Assembly (NCBI GenBank): GCA_027625915.1
Contig: JANTQA010000021.1
Span: 1-64,000, forward strand
Direction: 5' to 3'
From: Anaeramoeba flamelloides
Lineage: Eukaryota > Metamonada > Anaeramoebidae
Length of the DNA: 64,000 bases
Positions 9,767-23,637 of this stretch are shown piece by piece (position 1 is the stretch's first letter; each line of letters starts with the position of its first letter). The position numbers and the translations under genes are program-made. The notes below the pieces were generated by a model, which worked only from the letters and a program-made list of their open reading frames with translations, was not told the DNA's origin and did no database searches.

Positions 9767-10079
9767 TCTCTTGTGGAAAATAAGGTTCTTGGAAAATGAA
9801 TTCTTTATGCTTTTTCTTCAAAAAAGAAGTGTGTACTTCTAATTCACAATTTTGGCAATAATGAACTTTGCATTCGGTGCAATAAAAGTCTGCTTTTTTT
9901 TCTTCACAAACTTCGCATTGAGGGATCTGTGGTTCAACAGGAATTCGTATGTCCCTTAACGTTTTAGGACCTTGGCTTTTTTGATTTTTCTTTTTTTTTC
10001 TTTTTTTGGGTTTTTCATGCTTGGCTTTCAATCTTTTCTTTGTTTTTTTTTTCTTTTGATAGGATCTAGATTTGTTCAT
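9767..10079 (-). CDS. B-box zinc finger protein, first exon or short gene
   Basis: The frame starts with ATG at 10079 and has a very basic N-terminus (KKKKTKKRLKAKHEKPKKRK). It is followed by a B-box whose CEVC, FYC, EC, YCQNC and VHT...KKKHKEF residues give the expected zinc ligands. After the domain the frame runs into phenylalanine-rich sequence and a stop at 9723. That tail is probably intron, because the exon would end at GAGA followed by GTAATT, the same donor seen in PWP2 and the Rab gene. No downstream exon was found, so the C-terminus is unknown. The basic stretch suggests nuclear location or RNA binding (inference). Confidence 0.6.
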
Positions 10080-13000
10080 TTTAAAAGATGAGTTGGGAAT
10101 TAATAATTAAAGCTAAAAATTAAAGAAGAATTAAATTAAGAAGAGAATAATAAAAAATGAAATCCTTAAAAATAAAACATTAATCAAAGGAATTGATTAA
10201 AAATCAAAAAAAGGAGAATTTTTCCTTCCTTTTGAATTTTTAATAATTGTAAATTTGAACAACTTAAATTTCAACAAATTTCAGAATTAGGTTGTGGATT
10301 TAATTATATTTTTTCTGAGGATATATTGATTTGTGTTTCCAAAAAATAAAAAACAATAAAAATTTTATTTGTTCCTTTTAAACCTAAAACTGATTGACAA
10401 AAGAAGTTTATTTTTTTTAGTTTAAGTTTTCAATTTTGGTTTTCAGATTTCAAAGAAAAGAGAACAAATTTAATTACAAAATTATTAAATTCGTTTTTTA
10501 CCATTTGTAGAATTTAAAGAGTACACTTTTTCGGTTTTTAATTGTTAATGGTTAAAATCAGTTGTACAAAATTTTTCATTTTGACAGTTGAAAAAAAAGT
10601 AAAAAAAATTCGTACAGTTTGTTAAATAATCCATTTTGGCTTCAATAAAGAATTTTTTGGTTTTTAATTGTTGTTTGGAAAATTTTTAAATACATTACTG
10701 TAAATAACCCATGTTTTTTATTTTAAGGGAGTAGTCATTTTTGGAAATAAAATGAAATCTTGTTAAGATCTTGAAATTTTTTTTTTTGGTAATTTGAGTT
10801 TAAATTTATGAAATGGATGAGTTAACCTCATTTAAACAAGTTATTTATTTGAGTCTCCTTTTTTGAAATTCAAAATTTGCATGTTTCCAAGATAAAACGA
10901 AAAAAAAGTAACCTATTATTTTGTTTAACAATTAAGTCAATTCTTTAAAATGGGAAAACATATTTTTCGTTTTATGTTGGAAAGTATTGATTTCGAAAGC
11001 AAATTTTTTATTTAGTAATTTTTTCTTTGATTAATATTTCAATTTAAATATAAGTAAATAAAACTAATTGTGGTATAGGTGATTCAATAAATGAATAGTT
11101 GGTAGAAGATTAACTCCATTTATCAATTAAATTGAGATCTATTAAGCTAAAAATTTTTTTCTTTAATGTTTTCGAAAATTTGTTTTCTGGTTTTCAAAAA
11201 ATGAAAAAAAATTGCAAAAAAATTTTCAATTTTAAATAATTTTTTTAACAAATTGTTTGGTCTTATTCACAAGAATCCTTATAACAATTTAATTCATTTT
11301 TGGCAGAAAAAAAATGATTTTGAATTTTGAGGATAAAATTAACCAATTCCAAAAATATCTTCAAGAAAATTTTATTTTGAAAAAATCGAATTTTGTCTTA
11401 ATACAAAAACAAAATTTCACAGTAAAATTTTTACATGACGACAAAACTTTGATAATTATAACTACTCTTCTTAAAAAAATACAATTATTTTTTAATCCGT
11501 TGAATATATCAATTTTTTTTTGGTTAACCAAAAGTTTTATCTCAAAAAAGAAAAAAAATCTTTATATTTATATTACTGGTAACAAAGAAATGTTATAGTA
11601 TAATAATGATCAAAATTGCAATAAAAGGGGTAAAAAATAGATAAATTGTGAGAAAAAAAAAGAATTTAATAGTTTTCTTTTTCAGAAAAAATGGAAAAAA
11701 AAAATTGATCTCACTAAACTAATTTTACTTTTATGGCTTTCTTAGCTGATCAGAATTTTTTGACACTTGAGATCTACAAAATTTGTAAGTAGAGAATACC
11801 ACCAATAACATATTTTAAAATTTTGCCTTGTTGTCGTAGAAGACTAGTCCCTTAACCCATTTCCAAAATTTCACTTATGCAAAAAATATTGGCTGACTGT
11901 AGAAATAAAAGAAACAAATCAATGTGATGAAAATAGTATATAAACAAGAAATAGGTTTCTTTAAATAAATTTTAAAAAAGAATTAAGAAGATAGGGAAAG
12001 ATTGTAATGCAATTTTTGACAAAAAAATGAGAAAAAGATCATTTTTTTGATTTTTATAAAAAAATCATTTAATCTCACAAATTTTGTAAATCTGATGAAA
12101 TTTTTGAAACAAAAGCATTTAATATTTTTTAACAATGTACATTAATTCAAGATCTAACCTTTAAAGTCAATTTTAATCTGAACCAATAATATTTCTGTGT
12201 CTTTCTGGTCTTCCAATACCCAAGTCTGAAAAAAAAATATGAGTAAAATTTTTAGAATGGGTGAAAGGTTGTCAACACAGGTTATTTACACGACTGTAGT
12301 GTTTTTTGTTTTTAATTATTAATGAGATTAAAAATTTTCAAGAGCATGATAATTTTTCGAAAAGATGTATAGTTTGAAATAATATTTCTCATTCGTCAAG
12401 ATATAATCAAAAAATTTTTCGTTCAAAAAAACAAAAAAATAATTGTTTTTTGAATTGAATAAAAAAAACAAAGATCTTTTTCTAATCAATGAGAATTGAT
12501 ATTTTTAGAGATATAATTCAATCTTATTATAAAACGTTATTATGTAAATTTTATTTTTAATGTTTATCCAATGCTCAGGTTGAATTGTATTGGTATAAAA
12601 TTTCAACTAAATTTTTTTTTCTATTCTGGAATATTGTTTCATCTAGGATTCTTGGTTCTCTCAATAAACATCGCCAAAAAGAACCAGGTAAATAAATAAA
12701 AGTTCCCCAATTACAAGAGATGATTTTAAGGCTATTGGCTAAAGGTAAAAATTGAAAATAAAGTGAAATTTTTAAATCATTTCTTTTTCAAAAAAAACTA
12801 GAAAATTTTAGAAATCATTTTTGTACATTTAGATGGATACAAAACAGTTTTTCAGAAAAATCTTTGTCTTTTTTTTCTTTGTTTTTTTTTTCCGATCAAA
12901 ATAAAAAATTTGATGATTTTAGATTTTGGTAACAAGTTTGAAAAAATTTGATTGGGTTAGTTCAAAAATCGATGAATGAAGTTGAAGATCGTGGAACAAT

Positions 13001-13393
13001 GATTTAGTAAAAAGTACTTGTTAAATACTGTTTAATTTGGAAAAGAGAGTTTTACTTAACTGTATTTTTAAGGGACAATAGAATAAATTTCAAAAACAAA
13101 AATTTAAACAAAAAACACTAATTTTTAACAAAAAAAAAACAACAATTATTTACAAAAACACTATAAACAATTTTCAAAAACGCAAATTAAAAATCCAACA
13201 CTGATTATTTCAAATACTGTAAAGAAATAACCAAAAACCCAAAGATCCCATTCTCAAAGACAAAACTTGATAATAAATTTCGAAATTGAATTTTGAATAC
13301 TAAAATTTGAATGTTGTCTAATAAGATAATTTCTTTCTCTTTTTCAGAACAAAATTAAAAATTTTGTTCTAACCATTGTTGAAAAAAAGTTCA
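10080..13393. other. Large A+T-rich interval, no firm gene
   Basis: There is no long open frame here. On the minus strand at about 12176-12231 a TTTTTTTTTCAG acceptor precedes a stretch open in more than one frame, and near 12650-12730 the plus strand is briefly protein-like. Both are too short to name. Confidence 0.35.
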
Positions 13394-13763
13394 ATACAGT
13401 TTTAAATTGGGAAAATTACTGAAAATGAAAATCCAAAGTAAGATCATTTAGTCTTTATTTATTTATTTATTCTTGTTTTCATTGAAGTATTCTCCACAAT
13501 AACAGTTTTTTAATACTATCTTTTGGTATGGGCTTTTCTTTGATTGATCAATTATTAAAAATTTGTTCAAAAAATTGACTATTTTTGAGATCCCAAAACC
13601 ACAGCAACAATTTCAATAAATGAAAGTAGATTTCAATTATATTTATTGGGTTGATTATAAATAATATAATAAATTATTATTTGAAGTTAATTGGTTTCTT
13701 CTTTTTATTGATTTTACTTTCCATTTTCAGTAATTTTCCCAATTAAAAACCGATTTTTACTTT
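13394..13763 (+). mobile_element. Foldback element R3, copy 1
   Basis: The left end CAGTTTTAAATTGGGAAAAT continues as TACTGAAAATG. The right end is its near-complement (CATTTTCAGTAATTTTCCCA, then ATTAAAAACCG), giving terminal inverted repeats of about 38 bp. The interior segment GGTATGGGCTTTTCTTTGAT, followed by TGATCAATTAT, recurs at 23110 (plus) and, reverse-complemented, at 31250. There is no coding content. Confidence 0.7.
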
Positions 13764-14311
13764 TTTTCCAAAACAGTAATTATTTTTCAATCAACAAATA
13801 GGATTTTATTTTTCTAAATTTTTTCCAAAAAAATTTGAAAATTTTTGAAATCAATATCATATTTACTTAGGGTTTATTATCAGTTTCTTTGGTTGGTTAA
13901 TGTAAAGGTCTTCTATAATATATATAAAAAAACGCTTTTTATTTTGAAACATGCCTTAATTTTTTTAGACGCTTTATTTTGATTACAGTAGAAGAAATTT
14001 TACTTTTAATAATTTTGAAGGTTTGTATGAAAAAATAACTGTGAAATTTTAAATTTATTTTAAAAATATAGGAAAAATAAAACAATAATTGAATCTTTGA
14101 AGATATAAAAAAAAATAATTTTTTATTTTAATAACAAATTATTATTAAATTTCTTGAAATTTATAAGATTGGATATTTTATTATACATTTTTGAACATTA
14201 AGAGTATGAACCACGAAATATTAATATTTAAACCAATTCTTTGAGAAGATATCTATTATTTTTTTATTATAAGAATTAATTAGATTATATTTAAACTATT
14301 TTTTTAGATTT

Positions 14312-14348
14312 CACCCATTTGTAATGGGTGATATATATATATATATAT
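14312..14348. repeat. Perfect short hairpin followed by (TA)n
   Basis: CACCCATTTGTAATGGGTG is an 8-bp perfect stem with a 3-base loop. It is directly followed by about nine TA units. The function is unknown. Confidence 0.6.
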
Positions 14349-14499
14349 GTGTGTATGTATTTAAAAGGTTTGTATGAATATTAGAATAAAAAATTTATTT
14401 TGGAAATTTTCACAATTTAAATCATTTTTTCATTTTTTTGATTTTTTTTTTGATTTTTTTTTGACACCTAATTTATTTGTAAAATTTTTTTTTATTGTA

Positions 14500-14640
14500 A
14501 GATCAATAGTCACTTGGTAAAAATGTGTTATTCTAATGTTATTGAAACTGTGGAAATGATTGTTGAGAAATCATATTGATTTCTATTGGAATTTTAGTCA
14601 ATCTATGAGCATGATATTTGATGAGGAATAGTGAAAAATT
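14500..14640 (-). repeat. Dispersed repeat R6, uninterrupted copy (empty site)
   Basis: Reverse-complemented, this segment reads ATAACACATTTTTACCAAGT, then GACTATTGATC. It is contiguous where the copy at 3530-4770 is interrupted by the nested elements. The TA of the empty site is at 14518-14519. Confidence 0.75.
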
Positions 14641-15853
14641 TTCATTTAATTTTCATTTCCTTTTTCGAATAAAGACCACAAATCTAAACGGACTTTTTTT
14701 TTTGATACTTTATTTCTAAAATAAAAGTATGGAAAATGAAGAAAAAATTATTTGCTATTTTTATTTGAATAACAGTTAAAAATCAAAACTAAAATTCTTG
14801 TTTTTCTCAATGTGGTTCACTAAGAATTTGAGTTTTTCAATTTTTAAGTAAACTTATTGATTTCATGTATTATTTCAGACGGATGTCAACTATTCTTTGT
14901 TGTGTATTATTATGATTATTTCTTATTTTTTCTTCAAAAGTCAATTATATAAAATAATTGATATTTGAAAAAATAATTGTACTGGTTCCCATTTGACCGA
15001 AACAAAGTTTGGTTTTATTTGTTTGAATATATTCAAAAAATTGTAAATTAAATACAAAGTATACTACTCTTTAATCTTTATGTTTTTGTAATCCAATGGA
15101 TAATTTTGATTTCTATATACTTGTAGATTAAAAAGTATCAAATTAAAAGAGATTTTATTTGTTTTAAGTCAAAATTTCAGTTATTTAAAAAAAATATTTT
15201 TAGAGATTTTTTCTTCAAGGAATTTGTCATTTTTCTTGTATTTTTTCGTTAAATTAATAAAAAAAAATGAATTCGAATTTTAAAGGAAAAAATTAATTAT
15301 ACTTTTTTCAAGTATAAAATAATCATTCTAATTTTTTTTTTGAAATCAAGTAGATTTTTTATATGTTATTATTTTATAACTATCAGTTTATTTTTGTACA
15401 CTTACTTCACGAATAAACTACTATGATTTATTTCTTCTTTAAACAAAAATATTTTGTTTTTAATCTTATTTTGAACCTATCCAAAATGGAAAAAATCGAT
15501 CAAACTTTTAAAAAAATAATTCTATTTCCGAAAATAGCATAAGAAGCAAATCTGGTATAAAAGTAATCAGATTTTTACTTTGTTTTCCAATTTCAAGCTG
15601 CTTTTTTGATCTAATTTGCTAAATAAGTTACTAGAAGATTTTTTTAGTTTTCTAGTACCCTACAACTCTTGTAAAAAAAATATATGACTTTATAATAAAT
15701 ACATATATTAAGTTACATTTTTTGATATAGTATCCCCAATAATCAGTTTTTTGGAAATTATTTTCCTTTTTGGAAAAAAATAAATATTATTTTTCCATAT
15801 TTTGATAAATTTCCGAAGTTTTCAGATTTTCAATCTTGTCAAGTTAGAATCAT

Positions 15854-16046
15854 TAAAGTCAGTTCCACTTTAAGGTACAAACTTCAACAAAAATTAAAGC
15901 ACAATAAAAATATTAAATTAAGGCACAAAATTTGGATTTGAGTAAAATAATTTGTAAAAAAAAATTCAAAATTTTGTGCCTTAATTTGAGATTTTTTTGT
16001 GCCTTAGATAACGCTGAAAGTTTGTACCTTAAATTTTAAACTGATT
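15854..16046. mobile_element. Palindromic TA-inserted MITE, copy 3 (degraded)
   Basis: The left end AAGTCAGTTCCACTTTAAGG and the internal TTTTGTGCCTTAATTTGAGA match the family. The right terminus is decayed (TTTTAAACTGATTATTT). Confidence 0.75.
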
Positions 16047-16373
16047 ATTTTATATTGTAACAATGATTAGTTTTCAAATTTTTTAGAATACTATTTTATG
16101 AGACAAATTTAAAGAATTGTATAATTTAAAATGATATTAATATTTTTAGGTATTAAAATTTTTATTAAATTTTTGTTTTTTTCATTTTTTTATTACTTAA
16201 AACAATGTATAGAAAAACAAACAATGAAAATTTTGGAAAAAAATTCAATAATATTTTTAATGTGTAACCTAAAGTGGTTATTGTCGAATAAGGTGATGCC
16301 TAAAATAAAATTGTGATGATATTGAATACAAATTACATTAGTTTACCAAATTCAAATTCCTCGAAAAAATGAT

Positions 16374-16571
16374 TACAGTCAGTTCGACTTTTAAGGCACA
16401 AACTTTCAACGAAATTTAAGGCAATAAAAATCTCTAATTAAGGCACAGAATTTTGATTCTAGTAAAATAAATTGTAAAAAAAAAAATTCCAAATTTTGAG
16501 CCTTAATTTGAGATTTTTTTATACCTTAAATTTCGTTGAAAGTTTGTGCCTTAAAAGTGGAACTGGCTGTA
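16374..16571. mobile_element. Palindromic TA-inserted MITE, copy 4
   Basis: Both ends are intact: TACAGTCAGTTCGACTTTTA on the left and AAAAGTGGAACTGGCTGTA on the right. It is 198 bp long and lies about 330 bp from copy 3. Confidence 0.85.
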
Positions 16572-17544
16572 ATAGATTATTTTTGAGTCGTTTGAGGAAC
16601 GAATAAAAAATGATTTCTGAAATTGTTCAAATTTTCTTAAGAAATTTTTATTAGTTTTCACGAACTACAATGATATCCCAAAATACTTCCAAGAAAATGA
16701 TAAACTTTCCGACATATTTGATATCTGAAATAGAATTATATTGTATGCCAAAAAGAAATAAAGAGTTTAGGTGCAGTAACAGTAAAATTAGAAAATAATA
16801 TATATATATAAACCCAAGTATCACTTACCTGTTTATTAGATTTATTCTATTATTATTCAAAGCACCAAAATATAGACAAAATTTCCGCTCTCTTGTACTG
16901 ATGTTGGCAAAATACTGCATTTCAAGAAAAAACACAAATTAATCAAAAAAATGAAAATTAAAAACTAGTTTTCTATTCTTATTTGGCAAATAAAACTTGA
17001 TAAAAAAAAATGATTTTTTTTTTTGCAAATTATCAAAAGGAACTTTTTCATATATATAAAGTATATTTACATACTATTCCTAGACCCTGCAAGACTTAAA
17101 AAGAAACAGGAGTTATCTTTTCATAATGAACTTTTGATTTTCCAACTTTTTTCAAGAGAATTTTTGAATTTTGTGAGTACAAAAAACTTTATTATTCTTT
17201 ACATAATATCAAAAAAAAATTTGAACATTCGAAAATTTGAACAAGATCAATTTTCTCAACATCACTCTAAGTAAACAAATATGTTACTAGCCATCAAAAT
17301 AATATCTACAGATCATGAAATTTGGATCGTGAATAAAAAAATAAAAAATAATGAACAAAAAAAAAAATTAAATACTAAATTCATTTTATTTTTTCGTAAA
17401 ATAATCAAATTTTGATTTGATCCAAAGAAAAGTTGAAATATTTTGAAAAAAATAAAAAAAAAGATTCAAAGAGAAAATTATTTGAAAAAAGGAAAATAAA
17501 TAATAAAATAATATTTTTTTAATTAATAATAATTTAAGGTTTCC
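16572..17544. other. 3' flank of polyubiquitin, no firm gene
   Basis: Apart from the possible exon at 16829-16920, there is a plus-strand stretch at 17086-17174 (PARLKKKQELSFHNELLIF) that ends at a GTGAGTAC donor-like site. Neither can be assigned. The remainder is A/T-rich. Confidence 0.3.
16829..16920 (-). other. Possible orphan exon
   Basis: On the minus strand a GAAATGCAG acceptor is followed by about 86 bases open in only one frame (YFANISTRERKFCLYFGALN and so on). It ends at AACAG, then GTAAGTGATA, a strong donor. The splice-site pair is unusually good for this A+T-rich DNA. No neighbouring exons were confirmed and the family is unknown. Confidence 0.2.
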
Positions 17545-19375
<1,831 letters not shown>

Positions 19376-19803
19376 CGTGCAAAAAAATATAATGCGTGTT
19401 TCAAAATAAAAAGCTTATTTTTTTGTTATCGTACACCTATACATTAACCAATCCAAGAAACCAACAACAAACCCGAAAAAAATATGGTGATGGTTTCTTA
19501 AAGTTCTATTATTTAAAAAGAAATTCTAAAAATGAAGGATCAAATTGTATAATTTATCTTAAAAAATCGAGTAATTTTTTCAGAAAATTTTAATAATAAA
19601 AAAAATTTCAAAAAAATTGAGAAAATTATGAAAAATTATCAACTATTTGCATGAATAATTTAAATTTTACTGTAAATATCCAGACATTTACTTTCAAAAT
19701 TGATTTGAACTTAGGGTATACTATTTGTTAGTAGATTGGATGTTGCCTGGGTACAAGAATAAAAAAAAATCACGGATTATATTTTGAAACACGGATTATA
19801 GTT
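19376..19803 (-). mobile_element. Dispersed element R4, copy 1 (~430 bp)
   Basis: Copies share ordered words such as AAATGAAGGATCAAATTG, AACCAACAACAAACCC and GATTGGATGTTGCC. They occur here (reverse), at 56160-56620 and 60720-61345 (forward), and in degraded form at 13865-13985, 24080-24440 and 34495-34760. Both ends of this copy carry inverted TATAATCCGTGTTTCAAAAT-like sequence. It has no coding capacity. Confidence 0.6.
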
Positions 19804-20700
19804 GTAGTGAACGTTTTATTTTGTTCACTGTATTTACAAATATTTATTAAATTTCTTGAAATTTAAGATTTTAGAGAATATTCTTTTACAAGCATAAAGA
19901 ATATAAAAAAGGAACTTTTTGTATTAAAATCAGTTATTTGATAATATCTAGTATTTTTTTATTAGAAATATTTATTTGAATTTATTTTATTTGTTTAAAA
20001 ATCTTTAAAAAAATGAGAAATAATTCTAAAGTTTATTGATACATTTGGTCTATGTGTTGTTAATAACTCACTGAAAGATTTAAGATTGAGTAATTAATTA
20101 TTGATTAAAAATAATCAAACAAAAAATTAGTACTTTAGATTAAAAGTTGAATTTTCAGGGTTTTAAAAAAAAATATTTTGGGAGAATTTTTTAATTTAAT
20201 TGTTCGGTTCTTTTTCTCGGTTTTTTTTCTTCTATAAAGAGAAAAAATTGATTTGAACTGTTCTTTGAATCAAAAAATTATATTATTTTCAAGTTTAAAA
20301 TAATTATTGTCATTTTTTTTTGAAATTAAGTAGATTTTTTAAACTGTCATATACCATAAATTAGTGGTTTTATTTTTACAGTGTATTTTTGTACACTTCC
20401 TCTACAGATATTAAGATTTTTATCTTCTTTCAAAGAAAAAATTATTTTTTGAAATAATTCAGAAATATGTTGGATTATGAACTTTTCAAAAATCGAAAAA
20501 AAGGATCAGACTTTTAAAATCAATAATTTATTTCAAAAAATAGCAAAAAAAGTAAGTTTACTCTTTTAGTAATCAGATTTTTACTTTCTTTTTCAATTTC
20601 AAGATGTGTTAATATTTTTTTTGAATTTTTTATTCAATTTGCTTCAATATTTTTTTAAATTCCTAGTAGTATAAAATATAAGCTTTGTTGAAAATAAGAG
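19804..20700 (+). repeat. Old duplicated block, copy 2
   Basis: This aligns in order with 14100-15660, for example TATTTATTAAATTTCTTGAA, GAAATTAAGTAGATTTTTTA, TTTTTGTACACTTCCTCTAC and AGTAATCAGATTTTTACTTT. It follows an R4 copy, as in the first block, so the two were probably duplicated together. Confidence 0.55.
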
Positions 20701-20952
20701 TAAAACAAAAAAATCTAATTGTAATTGAGTTCGGAGGTTTTCTTTCTAAGATTTTAAGAAACTGGACTCAAGAGATAAATCGACAACTTTATGTTAGTAT
20801 GTTGAAATAAGAAAAATTCTTGACACCAATACAAGTTATAAAAATACCCTAATAAGGGTACACAAGAAAATTATTTTTTTTTCACAGTTTAAGTACCTTC
20901 CAAAAAAGTTATATTGGGTGTAAGTGTACCAAAGAATCTCCACTTCTTCTCT

Positions 20953-21945
20953 TTAACTCTTGAGATCTGAAAGAAACTCTTAAACCTCAAAATTATGTGG
21001 AATTATAATTTTTATCTAATTAAAAATCATAATTATAAGTTATTATTAAAAAAGCTCAACCCAACAATTGTTTAGAAAACTTATTTTTTCAATAGTTGTT
21101 AAGGAAAAAGAGATCAAATTTAACTTTGAAGAACAATGAATGGGTTGTGGTTTTTAGTTATAACAATCTTTATGAATTTTGGGAAAGAAAAAAATATAAA
21201 GATTAAGGAAAAAAATACCTGAAATGAAAAAAATCCCTGACAAGATTTTTAATTGTGAATATTAGTAAATTATTTATGTAATTTCATTTATTTTTAATCA
21301 AATCCTTATTATTAATAACCAATTTTATTATGAGATAAGTAATATACCTACCTAAAATTCATCAAAGTAAGGTGTCTCTTAGAATACTCCAGTAATTGTT
21401 TGATAGTCTAAGTCCATCAACTTTTTTTGAAAAATAATCAAGTTTTCGAGAGGTTTACTAGAGTTTGGAAAATGATCATTTTTATTCTTGTTTTTTGTTT
21501 GATTGAATCGTGTTTTGAACAAGGGTAATTTCTTTAATCGTCATTCTAATAAGTGGGTGAGTTATAATTTAAAAAGTTTGATTCTTAAAAAAAAAAAAGG
21601 ATTTGATTGTAAATAAATGAAATTACATAAAAATTTTACTAATATTGACAATTAAAAATCTTTTCCGGGGTTTTTTTCATGTCGGGTATTTATTTCATTA
21701 CTTTAATTATAAATTTTATCTGGATCAAATTCATAAAGATTGTTATAACTAAAAACCACAACCCATTCATTGTTCTTCAAAGTTAAATTTGATCTCTTTT
21801 TCCTTAACAACTATTGAAAAAATAAGTTTTCTAAACAATTGTTGGGTTGAGCTTTTTTAATAATAACTTATAATTATGATTTTTAATTAGATAAAATTTA
21901 TAATTCCACATAATTTTGAGATTTGAGAGTTTCTATTGGATCTCA
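20953..21945. mobile_element. Composite ~1-kb palindrome
   Basis: Outer arms of about 220 bp (20955-21182 and 21728-21945) are nearly perfect inverted copies. Their sequence includes CTCAACCCAACAATTGTTTA, GAACAATGAATGGGTTGTGG and ATAACAATCTTTATGAATTT. Between them sits a complete copy of the R2 foldback element (21203-21702). It is most simply read as R2 inserted near the middle of an older foldback element, though the outer arms could also belong to a larger composite transposon. Confidence 0.75.
21203..21702. mobile_element. Foldback element R2, copy 1
   Basis: The terminal inverted repeats read GGAAAAAAATACCTGAAATG then AAAAAAATCCCTGACAAGAT on the left and the complement on the right. The interior TAGAATACTCCAGTAATTGT, then TTGATAG and TTTGGAAAATGAT, is shared with 55526-56015 and 62268-62759. 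Confidence 0.8.
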
Positions 21946-22059
21946 ATAGATAAATTAGAATGAAAATTAGCTAATCTATTAAAGAGTCATCATAAATAAA
22001 GCCACACCAACAGACAAATATAGCTATACCCCTTTGAATTATCCCCTTCATTTGGATTG

Positions 22060-22420
22060 TTTAAACTTAATTATTATTTAAACTTTGTTGTTTTATTTGA
22101 AAAGAATATTTTTGTAAATTTCCTTCGCATGTAATATGGTTTTCTTTCTTCTTCAAAAAATAATTTTTTTCGAAATAATATGAAACATTTTGAATTTACA
22201 CCTTGTATAAAATAGGAAAAATGGATCAAAGTTTCAAAAGCAATAATTCATTTCTGAAAATATCTTTAAAAATACGAGATTGGCATTTTATAATAATCTG
22301 ATTTTTACTTTATTTTTGATTTTCAAAATGCATTAATTTTTTTTTTAATTGGATTTTTTAATTTACCAATATGCTTTTTTTTTTATTTTTAGGTTACTAA
22401 CCCCTTAATAAATGTTTTGG
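22060..22420 (+). repeat. Old duplicated block, copy 3 (partial)
   Basis: The segment TTCAAAAAATAATTTTTTTC to ATAATCTGATTTTTACTTTA aligns with 15440-15640 and 20430-20620. Confidence 0.45.
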
Positions 22421-23039
22421 TCTTTTGAATCTAATCTTTTACAGAGATTTACAATTGTACTGGGTTACAATTTCATCTTATTGTCCCTTTTTTTTTTTCA
22501 ATTCTCAATTTTTTTTTTATTTATTTACAAAATTTTAACATAATATAAAAAAATGACCCTCTAAATAGAGTGAATAAATTTCAAAATATTTATGTGGAAT
22601 TATTAAATAAGTAAAATAAAACAATTTGGAAATTATCCCCCTCTAATTATTCAAATATAAGCTAGTTTTTAAAAAGAAACAAAATAAAAATATAAACAAA
22701 CCTAAATTACAATAATCTGATTTAATTTTAATTATAAATAAATGGAATACGCTTTTTATTCAATTTTTGAAGAAAAAAAATAGAAAGAATAAAATAAATC
22801 AAAAATCCCTCAAATTTAAAAAGGAAATCAATTCAAAAAATTTGAATTGTTACATCTTCAAAGTTATCATATAAAATGATATTTGAAAATTAATCATGAT
22901 TAGATCCTTTAATTTATGAATAAACGATAAATACCACAATATTTGATTAACCATTTTAAAAAATAAAAATCAACAGGAAAAAAGTTCAACAAGATTTTAA
23001 TTATTAATTTCATTTAAAATCAAAAGGAGGGTCTATTAA

Positions 23040-23370
23040 TAAAAGAAAAAATAAATAAATAAAAACAAAAGCGCTGATTCAAAACCATAAAAGTTTTTAT
23101 TTTCTATCTTTTAGGATGTTTTTTTATTTGATTGGTCAATCATTAAAAAATTGTTGAAAAAATGTACATTTTTTTTTAAATCGAAATAACCAACTCATAT
23201 AATTTCGGAAAAAATAGAGTCTAAATAATTTTGTTGATTTGATTGAAATTAAAATAATGGATTATTATTAGGAGTTAATATATTTCTTCATTTTATTGAT
23301 TTTCATTTTTCATTTTCAAGTTCTATTAAGTTTTCCAATTAAAAAACCGATTCAAATTTTTTTCAGAAAT
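23040..23370 (+). mobile_element. Foldback element R3, copy 2 (degraded)
   Basis: It aligns with copy 1 through TTTATTTGATTGGTCAATCA, AATGGATTATTATTAGGAGT and the right end TTTTCCAATTAAAAAACCG. The left end is decayed. Confidence 0.5.
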
Positions 23371-23523
23371 GATAAAATTAACTAAATAAACTATTTTTCA
23401 TAAATTTTGGCTCACTTTATAATGTTAATGGAAGTTGTTTTAAGGGTTTAATCCAGTATTCTTAACAAAAAATATTTTCAAATTTTTGGATCAGAATCAT
23501 TTTTTCTAATTTTTCAAATTTTG

Positions 23524-23637
23524 GTTTTGCTTTTTCAAATTTTTTTTTTCTTTTGTTTTTCTTTTGTTTTTCTTTTTCTTTGTTTTTGAAAAATTTTTCT
23601 TTTTTTTTCTTTTTCTTTTTCTTTTTTTTTTTTTCAA
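23524..23637 (+). repeat. Long polypyrimidine tract
   Basis: About 110 bases are almost entirely T and C (TTTTTCTTTT repeats) with a few G. Mirror-symmetric stretches could form triplex DNA. It lies about 1.25 kb upstream of PWP2. Confidence 0.6.

Larger units (their letters stand above)
13860..15660 (+). repeat. Old duplicated block, copy 1
   Basis: Blocks here recur in the same order at 19800-20700 and in part at 22060-22420. Shared words include TTATTAAATTTCTTGAAATT, TTGAAATCAAGTAGATTTTT, GTACACTTACTTC-like and TCAGATTTTTACTTT. Divergence is substantial. The block includes part of repeat R4 at 13865-13985 and a reverse copy of R6 at 14500-14640. Confidence 0.55.

Noticed and set aside
11314-11598. 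94-codon plus-strand open frame
   Set aside because: Its composition is that of A+T-rich chance sequence (K, N, F, I, L), and it has no family pattern or splice context.
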